From an uncultured Lachnospiraceae bacterium (lineage in GTDB: Bacteria; Bacillota; Clostridia; Lachnospirales; Lachnospiraceae): 64,000 nucleotides of DNA. Below are positions 1-10,094 of this stretch, one piece after another. The notes under the pieces were generated by a model. It was not told the DNA's origin and did not search any database. It saw only the letters and a list, made by a program, of their open reading frames with translations. Positions within the stretch are counted from its first letter, which is position 1; each line of letters opens with the position of its first letter. Both the position numbers and the translations under genes were made by a program. The stretch spans positions 1-64,000 of the forward strand of contig CAJUAA010000021.1 of the NCBI GenBank assembly GCA_910584205.1, written 5' to 3'.

Positions 1-26
1 TTGAAGGAAAAGGGCGGTGATACAGA

Positions 27-30
<4 letters not shown>
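1..30 (+). CDS. hsdM: HsdM C-terminal tail (partial)
   Basis: Frame 1 reads LKEKGGDTE followed by TGA at 28-30. The TGA overlaps the hsdS start codon in an ATGA arrangement, the usual coupling between modification and specificity subunit genes of type I restriction systems. Only nine residues are visible, so the identity rests on position (directly before hsdS-hsdR) and not on a catalytic motif. The rest of the methyltransferase lies upstream of the window. Confidence 0.6.
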
Positions 31-1871
<1,841 letters not shown>

Positions 1872-1888
1872 CAAGAGAGGAGGTTCCC

Positions 1889-4800
1889 ATGAGTACCTAC
1901 AATATCGTGCTTTCCACCAACGAAAGTACGGTTGTGACCGAATACGCGCCGCAGACTCAGCGAAGCGAAGCTTATCAGAGTGAAGCGGTTCTGGAAGCGG
2001 CGTTTATCAAAATGCTCTGTGAGCAGGGCTATGAGTATGTGGCCATCCAAAACGCCGATGCGCTCGTTGTCAATCTCCGCAGGCAGCTGGAGCTGCTGAA
2101 CAACTGCCGTTTTACGGATAAGGAATGGGACAGCTTTTTCAAAAACAAGATTGCCAACACCAATGAGGGCATTGTGGAAAAGACCCGGAAAATTCAGGAG
2201 GACTATGTGCAGAACCTGACCCGTGAGGACGGCACGACCCTGAATATTACCCTGATCGACAAGAAGAACATTCACAACAACCGTTTACAGATCATCAACC
2301 AGTATGTAGAAACCTCTGGGAACCATGATACCCGGTATGATGTGACGATTCTGGTAAACGGTCTGCCTCTCGTCCATGTGGAGCTGAAGCGTCGAGGCGT
2401 CGCGATCAAAGAGGCGTTTAACCAGATCGACCGTTATCAGCGCGTCAGCTTTTGGGCAGGCTGCGGACTGTATGAGTATGTGCAGATTTTCGTGATTTCC
2501 AACGGTACATCCACAAAATATTATTCCAACACCACCAGGGCAAGCCACATCAAAGAGAGCGGGGGTACAGTCAGAAAACGCGGAAAGAAAACCTCCAACA
2601 GTTTTGAGTTCACCTCCTGTTGGGCGGACGGGAACAACAAGGTCATTGCCGATCTTGTGGATTTTACAAAGACATTTTTCGCAAAGCATACTATTCTGAA
2701 CATCCTGACAAAATACTGCGTGTTCACGTCTGAGGAACTGCTGCTTGTCATGCGGCCCTATCAGATCGTGGCAACTGAGCGTATTTTGAACCGGATCGAG
2801 GTATCCGCAAACTATAAGAAAGCAGGCACGATTGAGGCAGGGGGATATATCTGGCATACTACAGGAAGCGGAAAGACTCTGACTTCTTTCAAAACGGCGC
2901 AGCTTGCGGCGGGCCTGCCCTATATTGACAAGGTGCTGTTTGTTGTTGACCGGAAGGATTTGGATTACCAGACCATTAAGGAATATGACCGCTTTGAAAA
3001 GGGAGCTGCCAACGGCAACAAAAGTACCGCCGTTCTGCAAAGGCAGTTGGAGGATAAGGACAGTAAGGGAAATCCGAAGCAATATCGGATCATCGTTACG
3101 ACCATTCAAAAGCTGGATATTTTTATTGCCAGGAACCCGAACCACCCAATCCGGGACAAGCACATTGTTTTGATTTTTGACGAATGCCACCGCAGTCAGT
3201 TTGGAGATATGCATACTCGCATTGTGGGCGGTGTAATCAAAAAGGGTGAAAAGGCTGTTAAGGTTTCTCAGTATTTTCGCCAGTACCATATCTTTGGCTT
3301 TACCGGGACGCCGATCTTCGGAGCCAATGCCGGAACCGGCGGCAATCCCAACCTGAGAACTACGGAACAGGCATTTGGGGCAAAACTCCACACCTACACG
3401 ATCGTAGACGCGATCAATGACGGAAATGTTCTGCCATTCCGTATTGACTACATCAATACCGTCAAGCAGAAGGATGATAGTAAGGACAAGAAGGTTCCCG
3501 CTATAGATACTGAGGAAGCGTTGGCCTCTCAAGAGCGAATCTCTGAGGTTGTGAAGTATATTCTGGAACACTTTGATCAAAAGACCATGCGGAATTCCTA
3601 TTACAGTCTGAAAGGACAGCGCGTGAACGGCTTTAACTCTATATTTGCGGTCAGTTCCATTCCTGTCTGTAAGAAGTATTATCTGGAGTTAAAGAGACAG
3701 ATAGCGGAACAGCATCGTGAACTGATCATCGCCACTATCTTCTCTTTTGCCCCTAATGAGCCGGATACCGCAGATGGTATTCTGGATGATGAAAGTTTTG
3801 ACACCGAGGATCTTGACCAGAGTTCCCGCGATTTTCTGGAAATGGCGATCGATGAATACAACAGGACTTTCAAAACAAACTTTGATACATCCAGCAAAGG
3901 CTTTCAGGATTACTACAAAGACCTTTCCGACAAGGTGAAAAAGCGAGAGGTCGATTTGCTGATTGTGGTCAATATGTTCCTGACAGGCTTTGACGCGACA
4001 ACGCTCAATACGCTTTGGGTCGATAAAAACCTGAAAATGCACGGCCTGATACAGGCATTTTCCAGAACGAACCGAATCCTGAATTCTGTAAAGACTTTTG
4101 GCAATATCGTTTGTTTCCGAGACCTTGAAGAAGCGACCAATGACGCGATTGCCCTGTTCGGAGATAAGGAAGCGGTGGGCATCGTTCTTCTAAAATCCTA
4201 TGAGGATTATTACTATGGCTGTGTGGATGATAAAGGCCGTGAGCAGAAAGGCTATGAGGAACGGGTTGCCGAGCTGCTTGCCCAGTTCCCATTGGGACAG
4301 CCGATTATCGGAGAGCAGAACAAGAAAGATTTCATCGTTTTGTTCGGCAACATTCTTCGCCTGAGAAATATTCTCTCCGCTTTTGACCGTTTTGCCGGAA
4401 ATGAAATCCTGTCCCCGATTGATTTTCAGGACTACACAGGCACATACCATGATGTGTATCATGAAATCAAGCCGAAACCGGGCGATAAGGACAGCATCAT
4501 GGACGATGTTGTGTTTGAGATGGAACTCGTGAAACAGGTTGAAGTCAACATTGACTATATCCTCATGTTGGTTGCAAAGTATCACGATGGAAATTGTAAA
4601 GATAAAGAAATCCTGGTTGCGATTGATAAGGCGATCAAGTCCAGCTTACAGCTCAGGTCTAAAAAGGAACTGATTGAGAACTTCATTGCAACGATCAATA
4701 CAAGCACCGATGTCAACGCAGACTGGCAGCGTTTTGTCAGGGAACAGCGAGAGGCCGATATTCAGGCTTTGATTCAGGAGGAAAAATTGAAGTCGGAAGA

Positions 4801-5092
4801 AACCCGAAAGTTTGTTGAGAACGCTTTCCGGGATGGCGTACTCAAAACGACCGGTACAGATGTTGACCGTCTGCTGCCGCCTGTTTCCCGTTTCGGCGGT
4901 GGTGGCTCCCGCGATAAGAAAAAGCTGACGGTGATTGATAAATTGAAAGCGTTTTTTGAAAAATATTTCGGGCTGGTCGGTCCGACGGAACCTGCCTCTG
5001 AACACAAGGTTGTGAATTATCAAGATGCGGCAGACAATATTCCGTTGGGAATGGTCGCAGAGGAATCCGTTCTATATGGAGATGAAAAGTGA
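1889..5092 (+). CDS. hsdR: Type I restriction endonuclease subunit R
   Basis: The motor and nuclease subunit of the type I complex; it translocates DNA using ATP and cleaves unmodified DNA away from the site. The protein is 1067 aa. The N-terminal nuclease core has D151 and an E165-L-K167 pair matching the PD-(D/E)XK pattern. A Walker A TTGSGKT lies near residue 325, and a DECH box at 431-434 is followed by the superfamily 2 helicase motif GFTGTPIF. The C-terminal part carries the GFDATTLNTLWVDK and QAFSRTNRI helicase motifs and a long helical region that would dock on the methyltransferase. The start ATG follows GAGAGGAGG with good spacing. No frameshift or missing motif is seen, so the endonuclease looks intact. 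A terminator follows directly. Confidence 0.96.
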   Translation: MSTYNIVLSTNESTVVTEYAPQTQRSEAYQSEAVLEAAFIKMLCEQGYEYVAIQNADALVVNLRRQLELLNNCRFTDKEWDSFFKNKIANTNEGIVEKTRKIQEDYVQNLTREDGTTLNITLIDKKNIHNNRLQIINQYVETSGNHDTRYDVTILVNGLPLVHVELKRRGVAIKEAFNQIDRYQRVSFWAGCGLYEYVQIFVISNGTSTKYYSNTTRASHIKESGGTVRKRGKKTSNSFEFTSCWADGNNKVIADLVDFTKTFFAKHTILNILTKYCVFTSEELLLVMRPYQIVATERILNRIEVSANYKKAGTIEAGGYIWHTTGSGKTLTSFKTAQLAAGLPYIDKVLFVVDRKDLDYQTIKEYDRFEKGAANGNKSTAVLQRQLEDKDSKGNPKQYRIIVTTIQKLDIFIARNPNHPIRDKHIVLIFDECHRSQFGDMHTRIVGGVIKKGEKAVKVSQYFRQYHIFGFTGTPIFGANAGTGGNPNLRTTEQAFGAKLHTYTIVDAINDGNVLPFRIDYINTVKQKDDSKDKKVPAIDTEEALASQERISEVVKYILEHFDQKTMRNSYYSLKGQRVNGFNSIFAVSSIPVCKKYYLELKRQIAEQHRELIIATIFSFAPNEPDTADGILDDESFDTEDLDQSSRDFLEMAIDEYNRTFKTNFDTSSKGFQDYYKDLSDKVKKREVDLLIVVNMFLTGFDATTLNTLWVDKNLKMHGLIQAFSRTNRILNSVKTFGNIVCFRDLEEATNDAIALFGDKEAVGIVLLKSYEDYYYGCVDDKGREQKGYEERVAELLAQFPLGQPIIGEQNKKDFIVLFGNILRLRNILSAFDRFAGNEILSPIDFQDYTGTYHDVYHEIKPKPGDKDSIMDDVVFEMELVKQVEVNIDYILMLVAKYHDGNCKDKEILVAIDKAIKSSLQLRSKKELIENFIATINTSTDVNADWQRFVREQREADIQALIQEEKLKSEETRKFVENAFRDGVLKTTGTDVDRLLPPVSRFGGGGSRDKKKLTVIDKLKAFFEKYFGLVGPTEPASEHKVVNYQDAADNIPLGMVAEESVLYGDEK

Positions 5093-5108
5093 CAGCAGGC
5101 AGGCTCAA

Positions 5109-5145
5109 CGCGCTCAACCGTAAAAAGTTGGGCGCGTTTCTTTGT
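5109..5145 (+). terminator. Rho-independent terminator after hsdR
   Basis: A 10-bp stem (CGCGCTCAAC at 5109-5118 with GTTGGGCGCG at 5127-5136, one G-T pair) closes an 8-nt loop and is followed by TTTCTTTG. It sits 17 nt after the hsdR stop and ends the restriction operon. Confidence 0.8.
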
Positions 5146-5239
5146 ATGACAGGCATGCCCGCGTTCTGTGGTGGAAGTCCACATAGGCGCAGCTGCCGAC
5201 GAACTTTACAGCAACTCCCAGGGTTTGCATCGCAAGGGG

Positions 5240-6427
5240 TCAGTCGGTTCCTCTGTACCGCAGCACTCCTTCCTCTGAAACTTCCGCGTCGAAGGACAGC
5301 TCCGTCAGGTGCCGGTACAGGGCGGAGGGGTCCTTAATGGCGGACAGGACGCCGTTCTGCCTTCGGCATGGAAGAAGCCGGATCTCCATGGAGCCATCCT
5401 CTGCAAAGACTGCCTGCAGCAGCAGGGTGTCGCCATCCCGGCTGCCGAAAAGGTAATTTCCAAGGCTGTATACGATGGGCACGTCTTTATAATATTCGAA
5501 GCCCTGCAGGATGTGGGGATGGCAGCCCAGAACCAGATCCGCACCGGCGTCGATGTAGCCCTTGGCCAGCGCGTGCTGATAATCCTCCGGGTATTCATTT
5601 CGCTCGATGCCCCAGTGGACGAAGACGATGACGTGGTCATACCGGCCGTCCGCCTCCGCGATGGCGGCGTTGAGCCTGGAAGGATCATACGTCTGGAACA
5701 TGCCGGGCTGGCTGTCCGTAGCGTACCAGTCGTAGGACGGGGATACCCGCGTGGCGGCAAAGACGGCGAAGGTCTGGCCGTTGACCTCGAAGATTCCGGG
5801 AGCGGAAGCCTCGGTGATCTGGTAACCGCCGCCGAGACAGGCGATGTCCGCCTGCTTCAGAGTCTCCAGCGTATCACAGAAAGCGGCCTGGCCGAAATCC
5901 AGCGCATGGTTGTTGGCCACAGAGACCATATCGACGCCCAGATCCTGAAAGATGGATACATACCGGGGGTCGGTACGGAATGTGTACTGCTTGTCCTCCA
6001 TGGGATCTCCCTGAAAGCTGAAGGGGAATTCCTCATTGAGCATGAACAGGTCCGAATCCTGCATGGCGGCCAGCATTTCCGCGTCCGCGATGGCAGAGAT
6101 GCCGTTCTGGTCATAGGCGGACGTATAGTGATCGGAGAACATTACATCGCCTGCGAAGGAAAAGACAACCTCCGAGGGCTGCGGCTCCTCCGGGATCTCC
6201 TCCTCCGGCGCAGGCTCTTCCGGCTCGGGCTCTTCTGTTTCTTCCGGGATGTCTTCCAGTTCCTCTTCCAAAGAGGAAGGCTCCTCCTGGATATCTGTTT
6301 CCTCCGGAACCTGCGCCTGTCCGGAATCCTCCAAAGATCCGGCGGTAAAGGTGTAAAGGGTCAAAAGCAGGATGAGAAGGACGCCGACGCCAAGTCCCGC
6401 GGCAATTCCTTTTGTAAATGGTTTCAT
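5240..6427 (-). CDS. CapA-family membrane-anchored metallophosphatase-like protein
   Basis: A 395-aa protein of the CapA/PgsA family (poly-gamma-glutamate synthesis accessory fold, calcineurin-like). A membrane segment (about residues 8-30) is followed by a Glu/Pro-rich extracellular linker (about 35-85). The catalytic-like core follows, with FAGDVMFSDHY, MLNEEFPF, SVANNHALDFG, VHWGIERNEYP and GCHPHILQGFEYY, all typical of the family. ATG at 6427 is chosen over a TTG at 6433 because GGGAGGT (6443-6437) lies 9 nt upstream of the ATG but only 3 nt from the TTG. The gene stands alone, divergent from pyrC. No capsule or polyglutamate synthase genes are nearby, so its substrate is unknown; family members in Clostridia are often annotated only as CapA. 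Confidence 0.85.
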   Translation of the reverse strand: MKPFTKGIAAGLGVGVLLILLLTLYTFTAGSLEDSGQAQVPEETDIQEEPSSLEEELEDIPEETEEPEPEEPAPEEEIPEEPQPSEVVFSFAGDVMFSDHYTSAYDQNGISAIADAEMLAAMQDSDLFMLNEEFPFSFQGDPMEDKQYTFRTDPRYVSIFQDLGVDMVSVANNHALDFGQAAFCDTLETLKQADIACLGGGYQITEASAPGIFEVNGQTFAVFAATRVSPSYDWYATDSQPGMFQTYDPSRLNAAIAEADGRYDHVIVFVHWGIERNEYPEDYQHALAKGYIDAGADLVLGCHPHILQGFEYYKDVPIVYSLGNYLFGSRDGDTLLLQAVFAEDGSMEIRLLPCRRQNGVLSAIKDPSALYRHLTELSFDAEVSEEGVLRYRGTD

Positions 6428-6453
6428 AGTCAAAGTACCTCCCTGTTGTCCCT

Positions 6454-6481
6454 ATTGTACCACAGGAGGGAAGAGATGCAA
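6454..6481 (-). promoter_or_regulatory. Candidate sigma-A promoter for the CapA-like gene
   Basis: On the minus strand TTGCAT (6481-6476) and TACAAT (6459-6454) are separated by 16 bp. The -10 lies about 27 nt upstream of the start codon, leaving room for the GGGAGGT ribosome binding site. Confidence 0.55.
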
Positions 6482-6524
6482 GGTTTTAGGGGAAAATGCG
6501 CCGGGCGGATTTTGGAAAACAGAC

Positions 6525-6553
6525 TTGCGCGGCGGATGCCCGGCGGATAGAAT
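6525..6553 (+). promoter_or_regulatory. Candidate sigma-A promoter for pyrC
   Basis: TTGCGC (6525-6530) and TAGAAT (6548-6553) are separated by 17 bp and lie 57 nt upstream of the pyrC ATG. No PyrR-type hairpin and terminator pair was recognised in the short leader. Confidence 0.5.
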
Positions 6554-6609
6554 AGTAAGTAAGAATAAAGAATAAGACGGGTCGGCAGGGCCCGGGACAG
6601 GAGGCGTGT

Positions 6610-7878
6610 ATGTTGTTGATTCGAAATGGCCGGGTGGTCGACCCGGTGACAGGAACAGATGAGGTAATGGATGTGCTGATCGACGGGGCTGTGATCCAGA
6701 GAACCGGGAAAGGGCTGTGCGCTCCCGGGGCGGACGTCATTGACGCGTCGGGGATGGTGGTGGCTCCGGGGCTTGTGGACGTCCATGTGCATTTCCGCGA
6801 TCCGGGCCAGACCTGGAAGGAGGACATTGCGACCGGCGCCCGCGCGGCGGCGAAGGGCGGAGTCACCACGGTTGTATGCATGGCCAATACCGATCCGGCG
6901 GTGGACAATGCGGAGACGCTGGCATATGTGCAGAAGAAGGGAGAGGCCACAGGAATCCATGTGCTTCAGGCGGCGGCGGTTTCAAAAGGGCTGAAAGGGA
7001 AGGAACTGACCGACATGGAGGCGCTGGCGGATGCAGGCGCGGCGGGCTTTACGGACGACGGCATACCGCTGACCGATGAAAAACTGCTTCTGGAGGCCAT
7101 GAGAAAGGCGAAAGAGCTGGATCTGCCCATCAGCCTTCACGAGGAAGATCCGCTTCTGATCAAAGACCCGGGAGTCCATCAGGGGGCCGTGGCGGAACGG
7201 ATCGGCTACGGCGGGGCGCCGCGGGAAGCGGAGGATGTGATGGTGGCGAGGGACTGCATGCTTGCCCTGTATACCGGGGCGACGGTGTGCATCCAGCATA
7301 TCAGTTCCCAAAATTCGGTGGAGCTGGTCCGGCTGGCGAAGAAACTGGGAGCGGATATCCACGCGGAGGCGACGCCTCATCATTTTACGCTGACGGAGGA
7401 GGCGGTGGAGCGTTATGGGACCTGCGCCCGGATGAACCCGCCGGTTCGGACCGAGGAAGACCGGATGGCGATCATCGGCGGCCTTAAGGACGGGACCATC
7501 GATCTGATCGTGACGGATCACGCACCTCACAGCAGGGAAGAAAAAGCGCGTCCTCTGAAGGACGCGCCCAGCGGGATTACAGGGCTGGAGACTTCTCTTG
7601 GCCTTGGAATCCAGTCCCTTGTGGAGCCCGGATATCTGACGCTCATGGAACTTCTGGCTCTTATGAGCAGAAATCCGGCAGAACTGTATCGGATGATCCC
7701 GGGGAGCGTTACAGAGGACGCGCCGGCGGATCTGGTTATTTTCAGGGAAAAAGAAAAATGGACCGTGGAGCATTTTATGTCAAAAGCATCCAACAGTCCG
7801 TTCATTGGCTGGAGTCTTCCGGGGAAAGTCTGCTTTACCATCTGCGCAGGCCGGATTGTGTACCAGTCCACGCAGTGA
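6610..7878 (+). CDS. pyrC: Dihydroorotase
   Basis: Zinc hydrolase of de novo pyrimidine synthesis that cyclises N-carbamoyl-aspartate to dihydroorotate. The 422-aa protein carries the amidohydrolase signature HVHFRDPG (about 60-67), CMANTDP, the metal-ligand regions IQHISS and EATPHHF, and the catalytic TDHAPH near residue 304, so it is a complete class I dihydroorotase. ATG at 6610 follows ACAGGAGGCGTGT. It is not in a pyr operon here; its stop lies two bases from the stop of the convergent XRE regulator, with no obvious terminator between them. Confidence 0.96.
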   Translation: MLLIRNGRVVDPVTGTDEVMDVLIDGAVIQRTGKGLCAPGADVIDASGMVVAPGLVDVHVHFRDPGQTWKEDIATGARAAAKGGVTTVVCMANTDPAVDNAETLAYVQKKGEATGIHVLQAAAVSKGLKGKELTDMEALADAGAAGFTDDGIPLTDEKLLLEAMRKAKELDLPISLHEEDPLLIKDPGVHQGAVAERIGYGGAPREAEDVMVARDCMLALYTGATVCIQHISSQNSVELVRLAKKLGADIHAEATPHHFTLTEEAVERYGTCARMNPPVRTEEDRMAIIGGLKDGTIDLIVTDHAPHSREEKARPLKDAPSGITGLETSLGLGIQSLVEPGYLTLMELLALMSRNPAELYRMIPGSVTEDAPADLVIFREKEKWTVEHFMSKASNSPFIGWSLPGKVCFTICAGRIVYQSTQ

Positions 7879-7879
7879 A

Positions 7880-8215
7880 TCAACGTCCGAGAAATTCCAG
7901 GTATTCCCGCAGGCTTTTCTGCTTGTCCAGGGACAGACAGTGATACGCCTGCAGAAACTTCCGGTCCTCTTCCGGAAGGGAGGCAAAAGGATCGGCGGCC
8001 ACAGGACGCAGCCCGGTCCGGATCAGCTGGTCCAGAGTGACATGATAGAATTCAGCCAGTACACAAAGTGAGTCGGGATCGGGAACCCGTTTTCCGGTCT
8101 CGTAGTTGGACAGTGTCTGTCTGGATATATTTAACCTGCTGCTGAGCATATCCTGCGTCAGCCCATGATGGATACGGAGTTCCTTCAGCGTCTCAGCAAT
8201 TTTGTTTTGCGCCAT
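7880..8215 (-). CDS. XRE-family helix-turn-helix regulator
   Basis: A 111-aa DNA-binding protein. Residues 5-60 form a typical Cro/C1 helix-turn-helix (LRIHHGLTQDMLSSRLNISR then QTLSNYETGKRVPD). The C-terminal half is short and helical, without a recognisable ligand domain. ATG at 8215 follows AAGAGGTG with close spacing; the frame is open 30 codons further upstream but without a ribosome binding site. It is divergent from a tiny ORF at 8375 and shares a 160-bp control region holding two ATGCAAC motifs, so it may control itself and its neighbour. Targets cannot be told from the sequence. Confidence 0.85.
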   Translation of the reverse strand: MAQNKIAETLKELRIHHGLTQDMLSSRLNISRQTLSNYETGKRVPDPDSLCVLAEFYHVTLDQLIRTGLRPVAADPFASLPEEDRKFLQAYHCLSLDKQKSLREYLEFLGR

Positions 8216-8237
8216 AATACACCTCTTCTTCGGGGAT

Positions 8238-8246
8238 ATTATAGCA
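8238..8246 (-). promoter_or_regulatory. Extended -10 promoter element for the XRE gene
   Basis: On the minus strand TGC followed by TATAAT (8246-8238) is a perfect extended -10, 22 nt upstream of the start codon. I see no good -35 at the usual distance, which fits a promoter that relies on the TG extension. Confidence 0.5.
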
Positions 8247-8269
8247 AGTTCCCATTTCCTCTTGTTTGA

Positions 8270-8342
8270 ATGCAACGAAAAGCAGAAATTTAATACTAAC
8301 AGCATGATAAATACAAAGAACAGTTGATTTTATGCAACAAAA
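8270..8342. promoter_or_regulatory. Pair of ATGCAAC(G/A)AAA motifs between divergent genes
   Basis: ATGCAACGAAA at 8270-8280 and ATGCAACAAAA at 8332-8342 lie 62 bp apart, both preceded by a T-rich stretch. The second lies inside the spacer of the candidate promoter for the small ORF. They are plausible operators for the adjacent XRE protein; this is inference from position and repetition. Confidence 0.4.
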
Positions 8343-8353
8343 TGAGGTAGAAT
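8324..8353 (+). promoter_or_regulatory. Candidate promoter for the 52-aa ORF
   Basis: TTGATT (8324-8329), an 18-bp spacer and TAGAAT (8348-8353) lie 21 nt upstream of the ATG at 8375. One of the two ATGCAAC motifs falls in the spacer, so a bound repressor would block polymerase. Confidence 0.5.
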
Positions 8354-8374
8354 ACAGTTGGAGGGTATGAATAG

Positions 8375-8533
8375 ATGGGAAGAAAAATCAGAAAACTGTA
8401 TATATGGATGCGTATCAGGCTTCGGCTGGTCCGGCTGTTCTTTGTGCGGCTGGAGGCGCCCGAAGACGCCAGAACGCCGCAGGAGATGCTGGAGGAGATT
8501 AAAAAAAGAGGGAAGGATTCAGAGTTTACTTAA
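8375..8533 (+). CDS. Small basic protein of unknown function (52 aa)
   Basis: The ORF has a good ribosome binding site (GGAGGG, 9 nt upstream) and a candidate promoter. The first 26 residues are strongly basic and amphipathic (Arg/Lys alternating with Leu, Val and Phe), followed by an acidic helical tail containing TPQEMLEEIKKRG. No family is recognised. It is divergent from an XRE regulator and its last 15 nt overlap the convergent CYTH gene. It might be a small membrane-associated or RNA-binding partner of the XRE gene, but that is a guess from layout. Confidence 0.5.
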   Translation: MGRKIRKLYIWMRIRLRLVRLFFVRLEAPEDARTPQEMLEEIKKRGKDSEFT

Positions 8534-8968
8534 ATTGCTGTTGTGGTACAGAGGGGATGTCGTCACATCTTCGCCGAACCAGTCCGGGGCGGTGAAGGAG
8601 AGAGCGGCTTCCTCTGTGGGAAATTCCACTTCAGCCAGCATCAGCCCTTCTTTCGGGCTGGAAAAGACATCCAGCTCGATGGTATAGGGATCAAGAGGGA
8701 TCAGGTATCTGCGCTTGCTGATGAGCCGTCCGTCCACCTTGGTTCTCAGATGGAGGTAGGCTTCTTCGGTCAGCGGGAGATTGTATTCCTCCCGGATCAT
8801 GAGCCCTTTGGATTTGTAAGTCAGGTAATACGCGTCGTCCTGTCTGCGGATGCGGACCACAGGGTCCGTGCAGAGGTAACCCTGTTCGATCCGGTGAGAG
8901 GGGAAGGTTTCCAGCGCTTCTGGAGGCGTGTGGATCAGATATTTGCGTTCAATCTCATAGTTTTTCAT
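8519..8968 (-). CDS. CYTH-domain phosphohydrolase-like protein
   Basis: A 149-aa protein that is all CYTH (adenylate cyclase/thiamine triphosphatase) tunnel fold. It opens with the diagnostic EIERKYL (about residues 5-11) and carries alternating charged strands (VRIRRQDDAYYLTYK, SKRRYLIPL, IELDVF, LAEVEFPTEEAA) that line the tunnel and bind triphosphate plus metal. Bacterial single-domain members are usually inorganic triphosphatases or nucleotide triphosphatases; the precise substrate is not evident. The start ATG at 8968 follows GGAGTGA. It overlaps the end of the convergent small ORF by 15 nt. Confidence 0.85.
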   Translation of the reverse strand: MKNYEIERKYLIHTPPEALETFPSHRIEQGYLCTDPVVRIRRQDDAYYLTYKSKGLMIREEYNLPLTEEAYLHLRTKVDGRLISKRRYLIPLDPYTIELDVFSSPKEGLMLAEVEFPTEEAALSFTAPDWFGEDVTTSPLYHNSNLSKL

Positions 8969-9105
8969 GAAAACGGTTCACTCCATTCTGTGTTTTTGTA
9001 CAGGTGCACGCCTGTCCGGTGCGGACGGGCCTGCAGTCAGTGTAGCATATTTGAGAAAAAAATGGTATGATATACATACAGAAAGAAAAAACAGGAGGAT
9101 GGCAT

Positions 9106-9657
9106 ATGAGCAGAGTATGTGTGTTTCTGGCGGAAGGGTTCGAAGAGATCGAGGGCCTGACTGTGGTGGATATTTTAAGAAGGGCGGACGTGGAGACGCA
9201 GACCGTGGCCATTACGGATGAACAGATGGTGACCGGAAGCCACGGGATTCCGGTAAAAGCGGACGCGTGCCTGGAGAATGTGGATTTGGGGGATACGGAA
9301 GTCCTGGTGCTTCCGGGCGGCATGCCGGGGACCAGGCATCTGGGAGCGTGCAGAGCGCTTACGGACCGGCTGGTACAGTTTGCCCGGGAGGGAAAGAGAG
9401 TGGCGGCGATCTGCGCGGCGCCCAGCGTGCTGGGCGACCTGGGGATTCTGAAAGGAAAGAAAGCGGCCTGCTATCCGGGATTTGAGGACAGGCTTGCAGG
9501 CGCGGAAGTGGTGTATGACCGCGTGGTGACCGACGGAAATGTGACGACCAGCCGCGGAATGGGCACGGCCATCGCGTTTGCGCTGGAACTGGTAAGGCTG
9601 CTGGTATCGGAGGAAAAAGCGCTGGAGATCAAAAAAGGGATCATCAGCGGCCACTGA
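9106..9657 (+). CDS. DJ-1/PfpI-family protein
   Basis: A 183-aa DJ-1/ThiJ/PfpI superfamily protein. It has the N-terminal FLAEGFEEIEGL segment with the conserved glutamate, the LVLPGGMPG turn, and the nucleophile elbow AAICAAPSVLG with its reactive cysteine near residue 103. DJ-1 family proteins in bacteria act as chaperones or glyoxalase/deglycase-like enzymes; which applies here is unknown. ATG at 9106 is chosen because AGGAGG lies 7 nt upstream, while an in-frame ATG 13 codons earlier has no ribosome binding site. It is a single gene followed by a spore protein gene. Confidence 0.88.
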   Translation: MSRVCVFLAEGFEEIEGLTVVDILRRADVETQTVAITDEQMVTGSHGIPVKADACLENVDLGDTEVLVLPGGMPGTRHLGACRALTDRLVQFAREGKRVAAICAAPSVLGDLGILKGKKAACYPGFEDRLAGAEVVYDRVVTDGNVTTSRGMGTAIAFALELVRLLVSEEKALEIKKGIISGH

Positions 9658-9727
9658 CAGGCACGCCAGAAACTTCCAGTATGTCAAAATGGTTTTGGAG
9701 GATACTATGGGCATGGAGGTGAATAAC

Positions 9728-9949
9728 ATGTCTAATGAGAACAGCAAATCCGGAACCAACAGTATGGCAGTACCGGAAGCAAAAGCAGCTATGAACCGTT
9801 TTAAAGAGGAAGTGGCAAGCGAACTTGGCGTTCCTCTTAAGGACGGTTACAATGGTGATCTGACCAGCAGACAGGCAGGTTCCATCGGCGGCGAGATGGT
9901 CAAGAAAATGATCATGAAGCAGGAACAGCAGATGTCTTCCGGCCAGTAA
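9728..9949 (+). CDS. Alpha/beta-type small acid-soluble spore protein
   Basis: These proteins coat spore DNA and protect it until germination, when the GPR protease cleaves them. The 73-aa product has both family signatures: FKEEVASELG (GPR cleavage region) and the C-terminal DNA-binding part LTSRQAGSIGGEMVKKMI. ATG at 9728 is preceded by GGAGGTGA with 5-nt spacing; an ATG at 9707 with its own GGAGG would add seven residues. It shows that the organism comes from a spore-forming lineage. A strong terminator follows. Confidence 0.95.
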   Translation: MSNENSKSGTNSMAVPEAKAAMNRFKEEVASELGVPLKDGYNGDLTSRQAGSIGGEMVKKMIMKQEQQMSSGQ

Positions 9950-9974
9950 TTGATAAAAAAGCTGAAAAATAACA

Positions 9975-10016
9975 AAAACAATGGGGTTGTCGTACTAGAC
10001 AGCCTCATTGTTTTGT
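9975..10016 (+). terminator. Terminator after the spore protein gene
   Basis: A long stem pairs AAAACAATGGGGTTGTC (9975-9991) with GACAGCCTCATTGTTTT (9998-10014), two G-T pairs, with a 6-nt loop. The terminal T run is part of the stem, so it could work in both directions. Confidence 0.8.
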
Positions 10017-10094
10017 GTTATACTTGTAAAATGTCTATGAGTATGTAAATCAGGCAATACTGATATAAAATACAAGGAGGATATATTCAGGATT

